Shown here: positions 5,125-6,175 of the stretch, in pieces
Layout of the letters: each line of letters starts with the position of its first letter
How positions within the stretch are numbered: the first letter of the stretch is position 1
Source of the DNA: an uncultured bacterium
GTDB lineage: Bacteria; Bacteroidota; Bacteroidia; Bacteroidales; Muribaculaceae
Direction of reading: 5' to 3'
DNA: 6,175 nt
Assembly: GCA_946184715.1 (NCBI GenBank)
Contig: CAMHGU010000138.1
Location: 1-6,175 of the forward strand
Notes under the pieces: model-generated
Database searches by the model: none
Told to the model about the DNA's origin: nothing
The model's input: only the letters and a program-made list of their open reading frames with translations
Program-made: the position numbers and the translations under genes

Positions 5125-6005
5125 CTCGTAAATCGACAGCAGCCGATTGGCTCGAAGCTATCAGGCCACGCACCTTGCCGGTGAGTGTGGCCGGAGTGAT
5201 TGCCGCCGGTGGCATCAGCGTGTGGGAGAGTAAATTTGCCGCAGTGCCGTGGCTGCTGTGCCTGGCCTTCGCGGTGCTCGCGCAAATAGTGTCGAACCTT
5301 GCCAACGAATACTACGACTATCGTCACGGCCTCGACCGCAAGGGCCGCGTGGGCCCACGCCGCGGAGTGACCGAAGGCACCATAGCTCCTGCCACGATGA
5401 AGCGCGTCACCTATGCTCTGCTGGCCCTCGACGGGGCCATAGGCTGCTGCCTGATACCTTACGGCGGGTGGTGGCTCATAGGGGTAGGGGCCTTCATTGC
5501 CATCTTTGCCCTTGCCTATAGCGCCGGGCCGTACCCGCTCTCAAGCCACGGGCTGGGCGATGTGGCCGTGCTGCTCTTCTTCGGCATTATTCCCGTCAAT
5601 TTCACCTTCTATGTGGAGGCCGGCTACTTCTCAATCTACGCCTTCTGGACGTCGATAGCGGTGGGGCTTCTCGGTACCAATGTGCTGATAGTTAATAATT
5701 ATCGCGACTATGCCGACGACAAGGCGGTGGGGAAGCGCACCACCGTGGTGATGTTCGGGCGGCAATTCGGGGTGTGGTTCTACCTGTTCAATATCGTGGC
5801 GGCTATGGCGGCAGTGGCGATGCTGCGGCCGCTGGTGGGGTGGGCCGCGCTGGCGGCCATCGAGGTGGCCGTGGCGCTCAATCTGCTCACGTGGCTACAC
5901 CTGCGGCGGCGCGAGGGCGCGGCGCTCAACCCTCTGCTCGGCACCACCTCGCTCGACCTCCTCGCCGTGGCGTTGGCTATAGCAATCACGGCTATTATAG
6001 CATAG
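5121..6005 (+). CDS. menA: 1,4-dihydroxy-2-naphthoate polyprenyltransferase
   Basis: MenA joins a polyprenyl diphosphate to 1,4-dihydroxy-2-naphthoate in the inner membrane, giving demethylmenaquinone, the penultimate product of menaquinone synthesis. The 294-residue product is of usual length, hydrophobic throughout with about eight or nine membrane helices, and has both Asp-rich motifs of UbiA-superfamily prenyltransferases: NEYYDYRHGLD (62-72, matching NxxxDxxxGxD) and NNYRDYADDKAVGKRTT (192-208). The N-terminal WLEAIRPRTLPVSVAGV is the typical MenA beginning. Its ATG overlaps the stop of the ATPase-DUF4435 gene (ATGA, 5121-5124), which points to translational coupling; there is no separate promoter. 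It is the last gene of the cdd operon and is followed by a probable terminator. An octaprenyl or other chain length cannot be read from the sequence. Confidence 0.95.
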   Translation: MTRKSTAADWLEAIRPRTLPVSVAGVIAAGGISVWESKFAAVPWLLCLAFAVLAQIVSNLANEYYDYRHGLDRKGRVGPRRGVTEGTIAPATMKRVTYALLALDGAIGCCLIPYGGWWLIGVGAFIAIFALAYSAGPYPLSSHGLGDVAVLLFFGIIPVNFTFYVEAGYFSIYAFWTSIAVGLLGTNVLIVNNYRDYADDKAVGKRTTVVMFGRQFGVWFYLFNIVAAMAAVAMLRPLVGWAALAAIEVAVALNLLTWLHLRRREGAALNPLLGTTSLDLLAVALAIAITAIIA

Positions 6006-6011
6006 CCGAGC

Positions 6012-6040
6012 GCCGGCACAGCGCCAAGCCTGCTTTTTTT
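6012..6040 (+). terminator. Probable Rho-independent terminator after menA
   Basis: GCCGGC (6012-6017) pairs with GCCTGC (6028-6033) over five base pairs with one C/T mismatch, around a 10-base loop, directly followed by seven T residues (6034-6040). The stem is weak but the T-tract is the best in the window and the position, 7 bases after the menA stop, is right. Confidence 0.5.
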
Positions 6041-6075
6041 GCGGCATTAATGACCGAAAAATGCGTATAAATGTA

Positions 6076-6083
6076 TAACTTTG
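6076..6083 (+). promoter_or_regulatory. -7 promoter element for a gene beyond the right edge
   Basis: TAACTTTG matches TAnnTTTG exactly, after the menA terminator and in AT-rich DNA. No good TTTG lies 19-21 bases upstream, so the -33 element is weak or absent. Transcription would start near 6090. Confidence 0.5.
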
Positions 6084-6175
6084 TGGCTGAAAAAGGCATA
6101 GCGGCGCAACCGCGCGCCCTTGCCGAGCGTCAATATATATATAAGGAGTACAATTTCAATACCTATAATAATAAT
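6084..6175 (+). other. Leader region of an off-window gene
   Basis: About 90 bases after the -7 element hold no start codon in a sensible position. A GC-rich part (6110-6130) gives way to alternating AT (6132-6141), then AAGGAG (6143-6148), which resembles a Shine-Dalgarno site but has no ATG, GTG or TTG at the usual distance. The last 20 bases are nearly all A and T. The coding start, if any, lies to the right. Confidence 0.4.

Noticed and set aside
6143..6175. AAGGAG as the ribosome binding site of a gene starting in this window
   Set aside because: No ATG, GTG or TTG occurs at a workable distance before the window ends.

Overview
The window looks like a stretch of chromosome from a GC-rich member of the Bacteroidales, most probably a gut lineage such as Muribaculaceae. 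The evidence is the Bacteroidetes-type promoter pattern (TTTG, about 20 bases, then TAnnTTTG), weak or absent Shine-Dalgarno sites, a Bacteroidetes-style SecG, a glucosaminidase-LysM protein, a DUF4112 protein and MenA. The genus assignment is inference. I see no insertion sequence, phage gene, CRISPR array or integration site.

Left part (1-906, plus strand): the last 59 codons of an unidentified gene, then a promoter and secG (preprotein translocase subunit), a Rho-independent terminator, and a complete tRNA-Ser(GGA) with no encoded CCA. A strong hairpin (932-959) and a cluster of CTATAG palindromes fill the gap before the convergent genes.

Middle part (1014-3016, minus strand): a tight three-gene operon, read right to left. 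It encodes a secreted peptidoglycan hydrolase with two LysM domains, then (2 bases later) a short, degenerate relative of a class I methyltransferase family, then (12 bases later) a small DUF4112 membrane protein. Its likely promoter lies inside the start of the divergent cdd gene.

Right part (3069-6005, plus strand): a second tight operon driven by a promoter at 3020-3050. It encodes cytidine deaminase (cdd), then (13 bases later) a 522-residue ABC-type ATPase fused to a DUF4435/TOPRIM-like domain, whose stop codon overlaps the start of menA (ATGA). MenA makes demethylmenaquinone, which implies menaquinone-based anaerobic respiration. A probable terminator follows, then a new promoter and an AT-rich leader for a gene that starts beyond the window.

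The most interesting item is the ATPase-DUF4435 fusion. Its architecture resembles OLD-family and PARIS (AriA/AriB) defence proteins, yet it is embedded between two housekeeping genes and translationally coupled to menA. The degenerate methyltransferase-like protein is the second item worth following up.
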